From JAISGQ01 sp045604155 (lineage in GTDB: Bacteria; Bacillota; Clostridia; Oscillospirales; Acutalibacteraceae): 64,000 nucleotides of DNA. Below are positions 34,204 through 41,788 of the stretch, in pieces. Under the pieces are notes generated by a model. It had not been told where the DNA came from. It did no database searches and was given only the letters and a program-made list of their open reading frames with translations. Numbering within the stretch: position 1 is the first letter of the stretch; every line of letters begins with the position of its first letter. Location: positions 13,288 to 77,287 of the forward strand of contig JAZUNN010000046.1 in NCBI GenBank assembly GCA_045604155.1, read 5' to 3'. The translations under genes and the position numbers were made by a program.

Positions 34204-36525
34204 TTATTCCTTGATAAGTGAGTATGCGGATATTTTACGAATCGGCAGTGTCAGGCAGATACTGATGACGAAATTCATTGCAATCAGCACTGCGGCAAAC
34301 AGCATGAGGAATGTAAATGATAGCTCCATATTGTTCTTGACCGCACCGACAGATGTGAAAATCATATCGTTGATATAAGGCATATAGATCATGCCGAGGG
34401 CAGATGACATAAGCACTGCAAAGATTGTGACCGGCAGAAAACTGCCTGCTGTCTGCAACATGAGCTGACCGCTTGTATATCCCATTGCCTTGTAAATGCC
34501 GAGCTCCTGCTTTCTTCTTACAAGAAGTGACTTTATGACGATATACAGAATGAACAGCACTATCAGCATTGTCAGAATGAATATAACTGCAATGATCACT
34601 GCACTGATGCTCATGTACATCTCCTGTGTTGTCTGAGTCATTTTCTGTGAGTCTATTGCTTTTGCAATAAGTTCTGTGCTGTCGTATCGGCTGATGACTT
34701 TTTCTGCTGACACACCCTCATTGAGGTAAACATACAGTGAAGGCATGGGATTTTCTCCGCAGAGAGATTCATAACCATCGGTTGTCAGCTCGCATACGCT
34801 GCCCTGATAGTTTACACTCTGGATAAAGCCTGTGATTTTATATGTGTTTATTTTCTCGCCGTTTTCAAGTGTAACAGTGTCACCTATATTATAATCCCCT
34901 TCAAAGGCACTGCCAAGAGCAATTTCATTCTTTTCACGGGGATTGTTGCCAAGATAACAAAGGTCGTTTGTCACACGGAAGAAATCCTCGCAGACAAATG
35001 TTGTTACGGCAGAGCTTCCGATATTTACATTTGCTGTCGAATATCCAAGTACATCACGCACATCTGAATTGAGCTTAAGGCTATCAGAAAGATGCTCCGT
35101 GTCGTTTTTGTCAGTTACGAAGATGATATCGGGTGTTTCTTCCGAAAGAGTTGACATGAAGTTTTCAGGCTTGATTACAACGTTATAGAACAGTGTACCT
35201 GAGAATGCAACCAGTACGGTCAGGACGAAAGAAACGAAGAACAGCAGTATATTCTGCTTTTTATTTGCACACATCTGTTTGAGGACAAGACGGACAGATG
35301 TACTGAATCTTGTTTTCTCAAGGGGAAATGGATTGGTTTTGCCGTTTCCTGCTTTGCCTGTGCCTCTGATTGCACTGATAGGCTGTATCTTTCTGATTCG
35401 CTTTGCTGCACTGACGGTGAACACAAATACTATGAGCATTGGGATAATAATTGCGATAGCAAGACCGCCAAAATCAAAGGCAAGGTCAAAAGAGAAGCCT
35501 GACTGCATGGTAAGGAAAGATGCGAGTGCGGGAAGTATGGCATATGAAAGCATCACACCAATAACAGCACTTATAACCGTTACAAGCATATAAGGAATCA
35601 CAAGGCTTGCAATGATCATGTTACCTGTATAGCCCATGGCCTTCAGTACGCCCATACTGACCATTTCGTCTTCGATGGAATTACTGATTCGGAACTTGCT
35701 GAGGAACACACTGACAAGAAGTATGACCGCCGCAAACGCAATAAGAATGAGAATGAGCAGACTGCACACCATTGTTCTTGTGTCTTTGGTAGAATCACTG
35801 TCGTTTGAAGCAAGCATTGCAACGCCTCTGCATTCAAGAATATTACCTGTTTCGTTTTTAATTTTCTCAACAGAGGCTGACTCATCTGTTACAAGCGAGT
35901 ATTCAACTATGGCATTATCTATATTGGCTGCGAGAAAACCTTCATAGGCACTATCGGAAAGATATGCTCCCATCATGCCCTTGCCGTAGTTGCCGTACTG
36001 CATTTCTTCTGCCGTTCCTGCAACGAAAAAAGTGTACTCTTTGCCGTTTACTTTGTAAACTATCTCATCTCCGACAGAAAACTCGCCGAAGTTAGCTACA
36101 TAGAAAGGCAGGTATATTGCAGGCTCCGATATATTTTCGGATTCTTCCCTGATATCAAGTCGGTTCACACTTCGCTCGTCATCAATATTGTAAAACACGG
36201 TGTTCATATCGAAATCGGTGCCTCTGAAATCTTTTATTACTGCTTCGGTATAAATTGCCCTATGTGACTCGACTTTGCTGACACCTTCGATAGTATTAAA
36301 CTCGTCGGTAAGTTCTGCAGTATTCTGTATTTCAGGTATATATACATTTATTGACGCTGTGTTCAGTTCATCGAATTTTGCATCATATGCCTTATCCGTC
36401 TGAAACGCAAGTACCATTGCAAGATTAAGCATAAATGCGGTGAACATGACAATGAGTCCGAATGAAATATATGAGCCTTTGTCCTTTTTCAGATTGTGGA
36501 GAATCTGTGTGTATATCTTTTTCAT
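34204..36525 (-). CDS. ABC transporter permease, FtsX/MacB type, two FtsX domains
   Basis: 773 aa from the ATG at 36525, directly after the ATPase stop; the open frame upstream overlaps the ATPase gene. A first span near residue 20 and ~230 residues outside precede two four-span FtsX domains separated by a second external domain. This is the architecture of bacitracin- or lipid-related exporters rather than of MacB itself. The partner ATPase lies immediately upstream and the XRE regulator downstream. Confidence 0.88.
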   Translation of the reverse strand: MKKIYTQILHNLKKDKGSYISFGLIVMFTAFMLNLAMVLAFQTDKAYDAKFDELNTASINVYIPEIQNTAELTDEFNTIEGVSKVESHRAIYTEAVIKDFRGTDFDMNTVFYNIDDERSVNRLDIREESENISEPAIYLPFYVANFGEFSVGDEIVYKVNGKEYTFFVAGTAEEMQYGNYGKGMMGAYLSDSAYEGFLAANIDNAIVEYSLVTDESASVEKIKNETGNILECRGVAMLASNDSDSTKDTRTMVCSLLILILIAFAAVILLVSVFLSKFRISNSIEDEMVSMGVLKAMGYTGNMIIASLVIPYMLVTVISAVIGVMLSYAILPALASFLTMQSGFSFDLAFDFGGLAIAIIIPMLIVFVFTVSAAKRIRKIQPISAIRGTGKAGNGKTNPFPLEKTRFSTSVRLVLKQMCANKKQNILLFFVSFVLTVLVAFSGTLFYNVVIKPENFMSTLSEETPDIIFVTDKNDTEHLSDSLKLNSDVRDVLGYSTANVNIGSSAVTTFVCEDFFRVTNDLCYLGNNPREKNEIALGSAFEGDYNIGDTVTLENGEKINTYKITGFIQSVNYQGSVCELTTDGYESLCGENPMPSLYVYLNEGVSAEKVISRYDSTELIAKAIDSQKMTQTTQEMYMSISAVIIAVIFILTMLIVLFILYIVIKSLLVRRKQELGIYKAMGYTSGQLMLQTAGSFLPVTIFAVLMSSALGMIYMPYINDMIFTSVGAVKNNMELSFTFLMLFAAVLIAMNFVISICLTLPIRKISAYSLIKE

Positions 36526-36526
36526 G

Positions 36527-37294
36527 TTACCACCCCATTTTTGCAAGGAAGTCATTGAGTTTTTCTTCTCTTTCGCTGTTTTCCGCATTGTATTTTCCAA
36601 GGTCGCATTCACCGAATATCTGTCCGTCACGGATATAAAGCACACGATTGCCTCGAAGTGCGGTGCGCTTGTCATGGGTTACCATTATAATGCTCTGCCC
36701 TTCTTCATAAAGCTTTGTGAATACATTCAGAACTGCTTCAGAGTTATTTGAATTAAGTGCGCCTGTAGGCTCATCGGCAAAGACTACCTCAGGGCTGTTG
36801 ATAACCGCACGGACAATACCTGCACGCTGGGCTTCACCTCCTGAGACCTGAGAAGAAAACTTCTTCTGCGTTATTTCCGGAATATTTACAAGCTCGAAAA
36901 GCTCTTTTGCTCTTTTTACAAGGTCTTTTCTGCCTGACTTGCCAAGTGCTCCTGCTGTCAGCACATTATCCATCAGGCTCATTTTTTCAAGAAGATATAT
37001 CTGCTGGAAAACAAATCCGCAGTGTTTTCTTCTGAAGACTGCAAGCTGGTCGTCAGAACATTCTGTTATCTCCCTTCCGGCGAAGTGAACGGTACCTGCG
37101 GTAGGTCTGTCCATGCCTGAGAGAGAATACATAAGAGTGGATTTGCCTGCTCCCGATGAACCCATAATCACTGTGAAGTCACCACGATAAATATCGAGAT
37201 CGAGATTTTCAAATATTGTCTGGCTGCTGTCACCTGTGCCAAAGCTCTTCTTTAATCCTCTTGCTGAGATGATGATGTCTTTTTCTGTGTTCAT
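36527..37294 (-). CDS. ABC transporter ATP-binding protein, LolD/MacB family
   Basis: 255 aa. Walker A is GSSGAGKS, the signature is VSGGEAQRAG, Walker B is VVFADEPTGAL and the H-loop is VTHDKR. It powers the FtsX-type permease encoded 1 base downstream. The export substrate is unknown. The XRE regulator at the end of the operon suggests stress- or peptide-responsive control. Confidence 0.92.
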   Translation of the reverse strand: MNTEKDIIISARGLKKSFGTGDSSQTIFENLDLDIYRGDFTVIMGSSGAGKSTLMYSLSGMDRPTAGTVHFAGREITECSDDQLAVFRRKHCGFVFQQIYLLEKMSLMDNVLTAGALGKSGRKDLVKRAKELFELVNIPEITQKKFSSQVSGGEAQRAGIVRAVINSPEVVFADEPTGALNSNNSEAVLNVFTKLYEEGQSIIMVTHDKRTALRGNRVLYIRDGQIFGECDLGKYNAENSEREEKLNDFLAKMGW

Positions 37295-37390
37295 ATTTTA
37301 CCTCCGAAATTCAGTCGGCTGACTGTGATGGCTTCATTCTATCCAAACACTTCCGTTGCCGCCACCAACAGTTGTTTGCAAACACGAAAA

Positions 37391-37417
37391 ATGCATGCTA
37401 CGTTCCGTAGCATGCAT
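37391..37417. terminator. Palindromic hairpin upstream of the ABC operon
   Basis: ATGCATGCTACG and CGTAGCATGCAT form a perfect 12-bp stem with a 3-nt loop, and A/T runs flank both sides. It ends the riboswitch-controlled transcript from 37475 and isolates the ABC operon. Confidence 0.75.
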
Positions 37418-37474
37418 AAAAATCCGCTTAATTATGCCATTTTCGCACAATCACTCTATACTTTTTCATTTTGA

Positions 37475-37825
37475 TTACATGCTGTTAATATAGGCCTTTA
37501 CAATCATATTGATAAACAGAGTCGGAATTTTATAATATATATATCTCAGTTTTGAAGCCAGTATTTTTTCATCGTCTGCAGAAATTTCATTTTCTTTTAC
37601 GATAGCATCAAGCTTTTCAAAAAATTCCGACTTTGAAACAGCATAAGAAAAAATACTTCTGCTGTAAATTCTCCCGTGAGCGATTTTAGGATCGACAAAG
37701 AACCATACCCACCCATGTGAACCTTCCTCCACCATTACTGCCGTCGGCAGGTCAGCTGCAAGAACTTTTACCGATGTTCCCATTTTAGTTTTTAATACCT
37801 TTCCTTTTATTCTGTCTTTTTTCAT
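37475..37825 (-). CDS. Unknown 116-aa protein under SAM riboswitch control
   Basis: No family recognised. A basic N-terminus (KKDRIKGKVLKTK) is followed by a short hydrophobic stretch containing GSHGWVWFFVDPK, then helices. ATG at 37825 has a perfect AAGGAGG nine bases upstream; the frame upstream runs through that site from a TTG. A SAM-I riboswitch and terminator lie directly in its leader, so it should be made when SAM is low. That ties it to methionine, cysteine or SAM metabolism by regulation only. Confidence 0.75.
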   Translation of the reverse strand: MKKDRIKGKVLKTKMGTSVKVLAADLPTAVMVEEGSHGWVWFFVDPKIAHGRIYSRSIFSYAVSKSEFFEKLDAIVKENEISADDEKILASKLRYIYYKIPTLFINMIVKAYINSM

Positions 37826-37847
37826 AATTATTTCCTCCTTAATATTC

Positions 37848-37884
37848 AAAAAGAGCTTTTGTCAGACCGACAAAAGCTCTTTTA
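37848..37884 (-). terminator. Riboswitch expression-platform terminator
   Basis: Minus strand: AAAGAGCTTTTGTC and its complement form a 14-bp stem ending in a U run. The loop side carries UCGGUC, complementary to GACCGA in the 3' side of aptamer helix P1, which allows a competing antiterminator. Confidence 0.85.
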
Positions 37885-37887
37885 TGT

Positions 37888-37970
37888 CCTATCGGTCAAG
37901 CTTTAGCACCTTACCCTGCGGCAGGTTGCTGTGCGGTCACTGAGCTTGTCTCTCGCGCACTCTTAATAGG
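37888..37970 (-). ncRNA. SAM-I (S-box) riboswitch aptamer
   Basis: Read on the minus strand, P1 pairs CCTAT (37970-37966) with ATAGG (37892-37888). Then come AAGAG, a P2 stem GTGCG/CGCAC enclosing a kink-turn-like CGAGAGACAAGCTC and AGTGACC, then CAGCAACCTGC and AAGGTGCTAA, the most conserved S-box blocks. It turns genes off when S-adenosylmethionine is bound. A terminator and the 116-aa gene follow. It begins ~15 bases after the stop of the gene at 37985, so it may be internal to a longer transcript. Confidence 0.85.
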
Positions 37971-37984
37971 TCTGTTATTCAGTT

Positions 37985-38377
37985 TTATTCTGCAAGATAT
38001 CGGACAACTATTTCCCTGTCGCCCTTGCGAAGGCTTTCCAAGCTGCCGTCTTCATTTAATCTGCAGGCGAAACATCTGCTGAATATTTCAATGTTTTCCT
38101 GCGGAATATATGCCATGGGTTTTGAATAATATCCGAATTCATCTGCATTTTTTCTGATTTTTTCAATTTTGGCTGCTTCCTGATACTTATTGTATACCAG
38201 TACACACTCTGAATCGGGAATTTTCACCACTGTGCGGTCAGGCTCATATTCCATTTCTATAATGCCCGGGTCAAGAATTCCCTGAAGAATATAATCAATA
38301 CTATCTTCTTCAAGCTCGGTAAACACTCTGTTTCCGTAAAAACCCTGAATTATTACACCTATATTTTTTCTTTCCAT
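37985..38377 (-). CDS. Hypothetical protein
   Basis: 130 aa, soluble and acidic, with no recognised family. AAAAGGAGAG lies upstream of the ATG. It is the gene just before the SAM riboswitch and is on the same strand, so readthrough from it would enter the riboswitch. Function unknown. Confidence 0.65.
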   Translation of the reverse strand: MERKNIGVIIQGFYGNRVFTELEEDSIDYILQGILDPGIIEMEYEPDRTVVKIPDSECVLVYNKYQEAAKIEKIRKNADEFGYYSKPMAYIPQENIEIFSRCFACRLNEDGSLESLRKGDREIVVRYLAE

Positions 38378-38454
38378 TTCTGTATCTCTCCTTTTTGTTT
38401 ATGACTCAATTTTAACAGTGAGATCAGAAAATGAATACTACCGACAGTAGCATT

Positions 38455-38916
38455 TTATTTTTCGGTGTAAAGAGGTGCAAGACCACGCCTTATCAGGTTT
38501 TCATTCACTTCATCAAGCTTTTCACTTTTTATCAGTCCAAACCAGATTATAACGTCACGTCTGTTTCTTACATACAGCGGTGCTTTGCCTGCATATTTAA
38601 GCAGGTACTGTGCTTCATCTTCGTTTGCGCCAAGTGCAAAACAGATACAGAGAAGTGCATCTCTTGAAGGGTTGTTCTTTTTCCCGTTTATTATATTGCC
38701 CACATAGCTTGGCGCAAGCATGGCTTCGACGGATGCAACAGATGCCTTCTTATCGTATTTGCACAGCAGTTCATCTATATAGCTGCCGATACGGCAATCC
38801 TCGTTTAAGAATTCAGCAGAAAAACGTTTTTCGAATTCTTCGAAGTTTTCGCAGGATTTAACCATCATTTCAAGTGTCAGCGACATTTTATTATTACAGT
38901 AAAATGTATCTCTCAT
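38455..38916 (-). CDS. HTH-like protein sharing a domain with the macro-domain protein
   Basis: 153 aa. The C-terminal ~80 residues (NIINGKKNNPSRDALLCICF onward to LIRRGLAPL) align by eye with the C-terminus of the macro-domain protein at 61643 and the middle of the protein at 57883. The N-terminal part looks like a degenerate Cro/C1 helix-turn-helix. It is probably a DNA- or protein-binding regulator. AAGGAG precedes the ATG. Confidence 0.7.
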   Translation of the reverse strand: MRDTFYCNNKMSLTLEMMVKSCENFEEFEKRFSAEFLNEDCRIGSYIDELLCKYDKKASVASVEAMLAPSYVGNIINGKKNNPSRDALLCICFALGANEDEAQYLLKYAGKAPLYVRNRRDVIIWFGLIKSEKLDEVNENLIRRGLAPLYTEK

Positions 38917-38962
38917 CTGTAATTACTCCTTTATGACAAGTACACATATACACAGAAAAAAA

Positions 38963-39184
38963 TTATAATGAATTCAGTTTTTTCTGTATTCTTTCAATAT
39001 CATCATGGTCAAAGTCACTTGCACTGACACCGCAGGCATTGCAGCCTCGCACAAATTCATCATTGCCTATTGTATTTTCTGGCTGTGATGCAAGATACCG
39101 TGCAACACGGTTAATCTCTCCTTCTTTTGTGTCGGTATATCCGTATTCTTCCATCGCTGCAAGCATCCAAGGTTCGTATGACAT
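38963..39184 (-). CDS. Small hypothetical protein
   Basis: 73 aa, acidic, with no family recognised. It contains two cysteines in GCNACG. AGGAGAGG lies upstream of the ATG. It precedes the HTH-like gene on the same strand by 46 bases and is probably co-transcribed. Confidence 0.6.
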   Translation of the reverse strand: MSYEPWMLAAMEEYGYTDTKEGEINRVARYLASQPENTIGNDEFVRGCNACGVSASDFDHDDIERIQKKLNSL

Positions 39185-39334
39185 TTATACCTCTCCTTAC
39201 ATGACATTCTGTTTTTATTATAGCAACCTTTTATTTGCACGTAAATATGACAATGTGTTTTTATGGGTCAGTGTCATAAAATATCGACTTTTGGACAAAC
39301 AGATTTTTAGCAGAAATATTTCGCCATAAGCATA

Positions 39335-39384
39335 TTGACATTTATCTATATATCGTTTATACTACGCATAGACAAACATCTATG
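39335..39384 (+). promoter_or_regulatory. ArsR operon promoter and operator
   Basis: TTGACA (39335-39340), a 17-base spacer, TATACT (39358-39363), then the inverted repeat CATAGA-6-TCTATG (39367-39384) overlapping the expected transcription start. The layout fits autorepression by the ArsR protein encoded 14 bases further on. Confidence 0.85.
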
Positions 39385-39397
39385 TGAGGTGTTATGA

Positions 39398-39691
39398 ATG
39401 GATGAAAGAAAAACTGCGCTTATCTTTAAAGCCTTCTGTGATGAAAATCGCATCCGTGTTCTGAATATTCTTAAAGACGGTGAAAAGTGTGCCTGCAGGC
39501 TGCTTGAAGCGCTTAATGTCACACAGCCTACGTTGTCCCATCACATGAAAATCCTCTGCGACTCCGGTATAGTCACTGGACGAAAAGAAGGCAAATGGAT
39601 GTATTATTCGATTTCAGAAAATGGTCTGAATGAAGCTGTAAAATATATTGATTATCTTGAGAATAAAAAGGATGGTGTTAAATGTGAATAA
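39398..39691 (+). CDS. ArsR/SmtB-family metalloregulator
   Basis: 97 aa winged helix. EKCACRLLEAL carries a Cys-x-Cys pair at the alpha-3 position, equivalent to the arsenite site of classic ArsR. The recognition helix is VTQPTLSHHMKILCD. It should leave the DNA on binding As(III), Sb(III) or a similar thiophilic ion. GAGGTG precedes the ATG. It heads a four-gene operon and overlaps the next gene. Confidence 0.9.
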   Translation: MDERKTALIFKAFCDENRIRVLNILKDGEKCACRLLEALNVTQPTLSHHMKILCDSGIVTGRKEGKWMYYSISENGLNEAVKYIDYLENKKDGVKCE

Positions 39692-40127
39692 AACAGAGAA
39701 AGCAGTTGAGCTTTTTTCTTCCGGATTTAACTGCGCTCAGGCTGTTCTGACCGCTTTTGCATCCGATTTTGGTCTTGACGAAAAAACCACGCTGATGCTT
39801 GGTGCATCCTTTGGCAGCGGTGCAAGAAAAGGCGAAATGTGCGGTGCAGTATCGGGAGCATTGATGGTTCTTGGTTTGAAGTACGGTCACTTTGATTCTT
39901 CTGACACAGACAGAAAAATGAAAGCACACACAATTACTGAAAAATATACTGACCTTTTTACTAAGGTCAACGGGTCAATTGTCTGCCGTGATCTCCTCGG
40001 CTATGATCTATCAAAGCCAGAGGAACTGGCGGTAATCCGTGAAAAGAAACTATTCTGTGAATTCTGCCCCCTTATGGTAAAGAGTGCTGTTGAAGTACTT
40101 GAAAGCATACTTTCTGAATATGAATAA
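39684..40127 (+). CDS. C_GCAxxG_C_C family protein
   Basis: 147 aa. The pattern of FNCAQAV, MCGAVSGALMVLG, VCRDLLG and FCEFCP gives the spaced cysteines and the GxxxG helix that define this redox-associated family. Relatives sit next to ArsR regulators and permeases in anaerobes and may bind metal or pass electrons. GTG at 39684 is the best start, with AAGGATGG upstream inside the arsR end; ATG at 39672 is the alternative. Confidence 0.82.
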   Translation: MNKTEKAVELFSSGFNCAQAVLTAFASDFGLDEKTTLMLGASFGSGARKGEMCGAVSGALMVLGLKYGHFDSSDTDRKMKAHTITEKYTDLFTKVNGSIVCRDLLGYDLSKPEELAVIREKKLFCEFCPLMVKSAVEVLESILSEYE

Positions 40128-40202
40128 CCTGCCGTGTAGATACACGGCTTGCTTAAAACATAAAATATAGATAAATTTAAATATATTTATGGGAGGCATA
40201 TT

Positions 40203-41216
40203 ATGGAAGTAATAAAAACTGCGTGGAACTTCTTTCAGACAGAAGTCCTTGGTATGAGTTGGCTGAACCGACTCATAGAAACACTTCTTAACGCCTGCGG
40301 ACTGGATACTGAAAGCCGTATTGGCAGCAGCATACAATTCTTTATTTACGATGTAATCAAGATTATGGTACTGCTCGGCGTTCTGATATTTGTTATCTCA
40401 TATATCCAAAGCTATTTCCCACCCGAGAGAACAAAGAAGATTCTTGGCAGATTTCACGGTATAGGCGCAAATATCATTGCGGCCTTGCTCGGCACGGTAA
40501 CACCGTTTTGCTCCTGCTCATCTATTCCATTGTTTATCGGCTTTACAAGCGCCGGTCTGCCGCTGGGAGTGACCTTCTCTTTCCTTATTTCCTCGCCGAT
40601 GGTGGATCTCGGCAGCCTTGTTCTGCTGATGAGCATTTTCGGTTGGAAGGTTGCTGTGGTTTATGTGGTGCTTGGTCTGGTGATTGCCGTTGCCGGCGGC
40701 ACGCTGATTGAGAAGCTACACCTTGAAAATCAAGTAGAGGAATACATCAGAAACGGCAAGACACTCGATCTGCCGCAAGAGAAATTAAACTTCAAAGATC
40801 GTATTAAATATGCGTGGGAGCAGGTGCTTTCCACCGCTAAAAAAGTCGTTCCCTATGTCCTTATCGGTGTTGGCATCGGTGCCATCATTCACAACTGGAT
40901 ACCCGAAGAGTTTATCGTCAGGATACTTGGTAATAACAACCCCTTTGGAGTTATCCTTGCCACTCTCGCAGGAGCACCGATGTATTCGGATATTTTTGCT
41001 ACCATTCCAATTATCGAAGCGCTGCTTGGCAAGGGCGCATTGCTTGGCGTCGTGCTGTCCTTTATGATGGGTGTCATAACCTTGTCCTTGCCGTCTATGA
41101 TAATGCTGCGTAAGGCGATAAAGCCAAAACTGCTCGGTATTTTCGTGACTATCTGTATGGTTGGCATTATCATCGTCGGATATTTCTTTAACCTTATTCA
41201 ACCGTTAATTTTATAA
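40203..41216 (+). CDS. YraQ/ArsP-family permease (DUF318)
   Basis: 337 aa, eight or more spans. TPFCSCSSIPLF is the conserved motif of the family, with the cysteine pair used by ArsP to move trivalent organoarsenicals; a second family signature is GAPMYSD. It is probably an efflux permease for methylated or other thiol-reactive arsenic species. GGGAGG precedes the ATG. It lies between the C_GCAxxG_C_C protein and a cysteine-rich thioredoxin. Confidence 0.88.
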   Translation: MEVIKTAWNFFQTEVLGMSWLNRLIETLLNACGLDTESRIGSSIQFFIYDVIKIMVLLGVLIFVISYIQSYFPPERTKKILGRFHGIGANIIAALLGTVTPFCSCSSIPLFIGFTSAGLPLGVTFSFLISSPMVDLGSLVLLMSIFGWKVAVVYVVLGLVIAVAGGTLIEKLHLENQVEEYIRNGKTLDLPQEKLNFKDRIKYAWEQVLSTAKKVVPYVLIGVGIGAIIHNWIPEEFIVRILGNNNPFGVILATLAGAPMYSDIFATIPIIEALLGKGALLGVVLSFMMGVITLSLPSMIMLRKAIKPKLLGIFVTICMVGIIIVGYFFNLIQPLIL

Positions 41217-41235
41217 AATATTTGGAGGTATCATT

Positions 41236-41610
41236 ATGGCATTGTTCAACTTTGGAAAGAAGAAAGAGGAACGGCAGGTACCTGCGTGTGCTTGCGGCTG
41301 TGGCTGTCCCACAAGTGAGGCAGCAGAAACAAAAGCCGAGTGCTGCGGCACAGCAGTGGACGGCATCTGCTGCATTAAGGTGCTTGGTACGGGCTGCAAG
41401 GCCTGCCACGAGCAGTTTGAATATGCAAAGAAAGCAGTGAAGAACATGGGACTTTCTGTTGAGGTTGAGTATATTACCGATATGCAGAAAATAGTGGAAT
41501 ACGGTGTTATGAGCATGCCTGCCATTGTAGTAAATGAGAAGGTCGTTTCCATGGGAAAGGTTCTGAAGGCTGCAGATATAGAAAAACTGCTGCATAAGTC
41601 TGGCTGCTAA
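41236..41610 (+). CDS. Cysteine-rich thioredoxin-like protein
   Basis: 124 aa. An N-terminal ~45-residue segment holds CACGCGC, ECC and ICC, followed by a thioredoxin-2-type domain with CKAC as the redox pair and MSMPAIVV with the cis-proline. Eleven cysteines in all suggest metal or metalloid handling, perhaps passing substrate to the permease encoded just upstream. GGAGG precedes the ATG. Confidence 0.85.
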   Translation: MALFNFGKKKEERQVPACACGCGCPTSEAAETKAECCGTAVDGICCIKVLGTGCKACHEQFEYAKKAVKNMGLSVEVEYITDMQKIVEYGVMSMPAIVVNEKVVSMGKVLKAADIEKLLHKSGC

Positions 41611-41611
41611 T

Positions 41612-41755
41612 ATGGAGAAAATGGCGTTTATCTGTGTTCAGAATCCCTGTCGCAATCAGATTGCCGAAGAAAATGTTGTATTTCATAACGTTGTAAATGG
41701 TCTCCGGAACGCATGTTTTCGCCCTCAACGGTCTGAAAACCATGAACAAAAATGA
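41612..41755 (+). pseudogene. Truncated arsenate reductase (arsC) remnant
   Basis: A 47-codon frame opens with EKMAFICVQNPCRNQIAEE, a clear match to the P-loop start of thioredoxin-linked ArsC (CxxNxCRxQ/MAE), and after ~20 residues turns into unrelated sequence. Full ArsC is ~130-140 aa. It begins two bases after the thioredoxin stop, in operon position, so the ars operon has lost its reductase here. Confidence 0.75.
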
Positions 41756-41786
41756 ACCGGATGAAAATTCATCCGGTTCATTTTCT
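41751..41786. terminator. Bidirectional terminator
   Basis: A 15-bp perfect stem (AATGAACCGGATGAA and complement) with a 2-4 nt loop, between the ars operon and the convergent GH2 gene. Confidence 0.92.
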
Positions 41787-41788
41787 AT

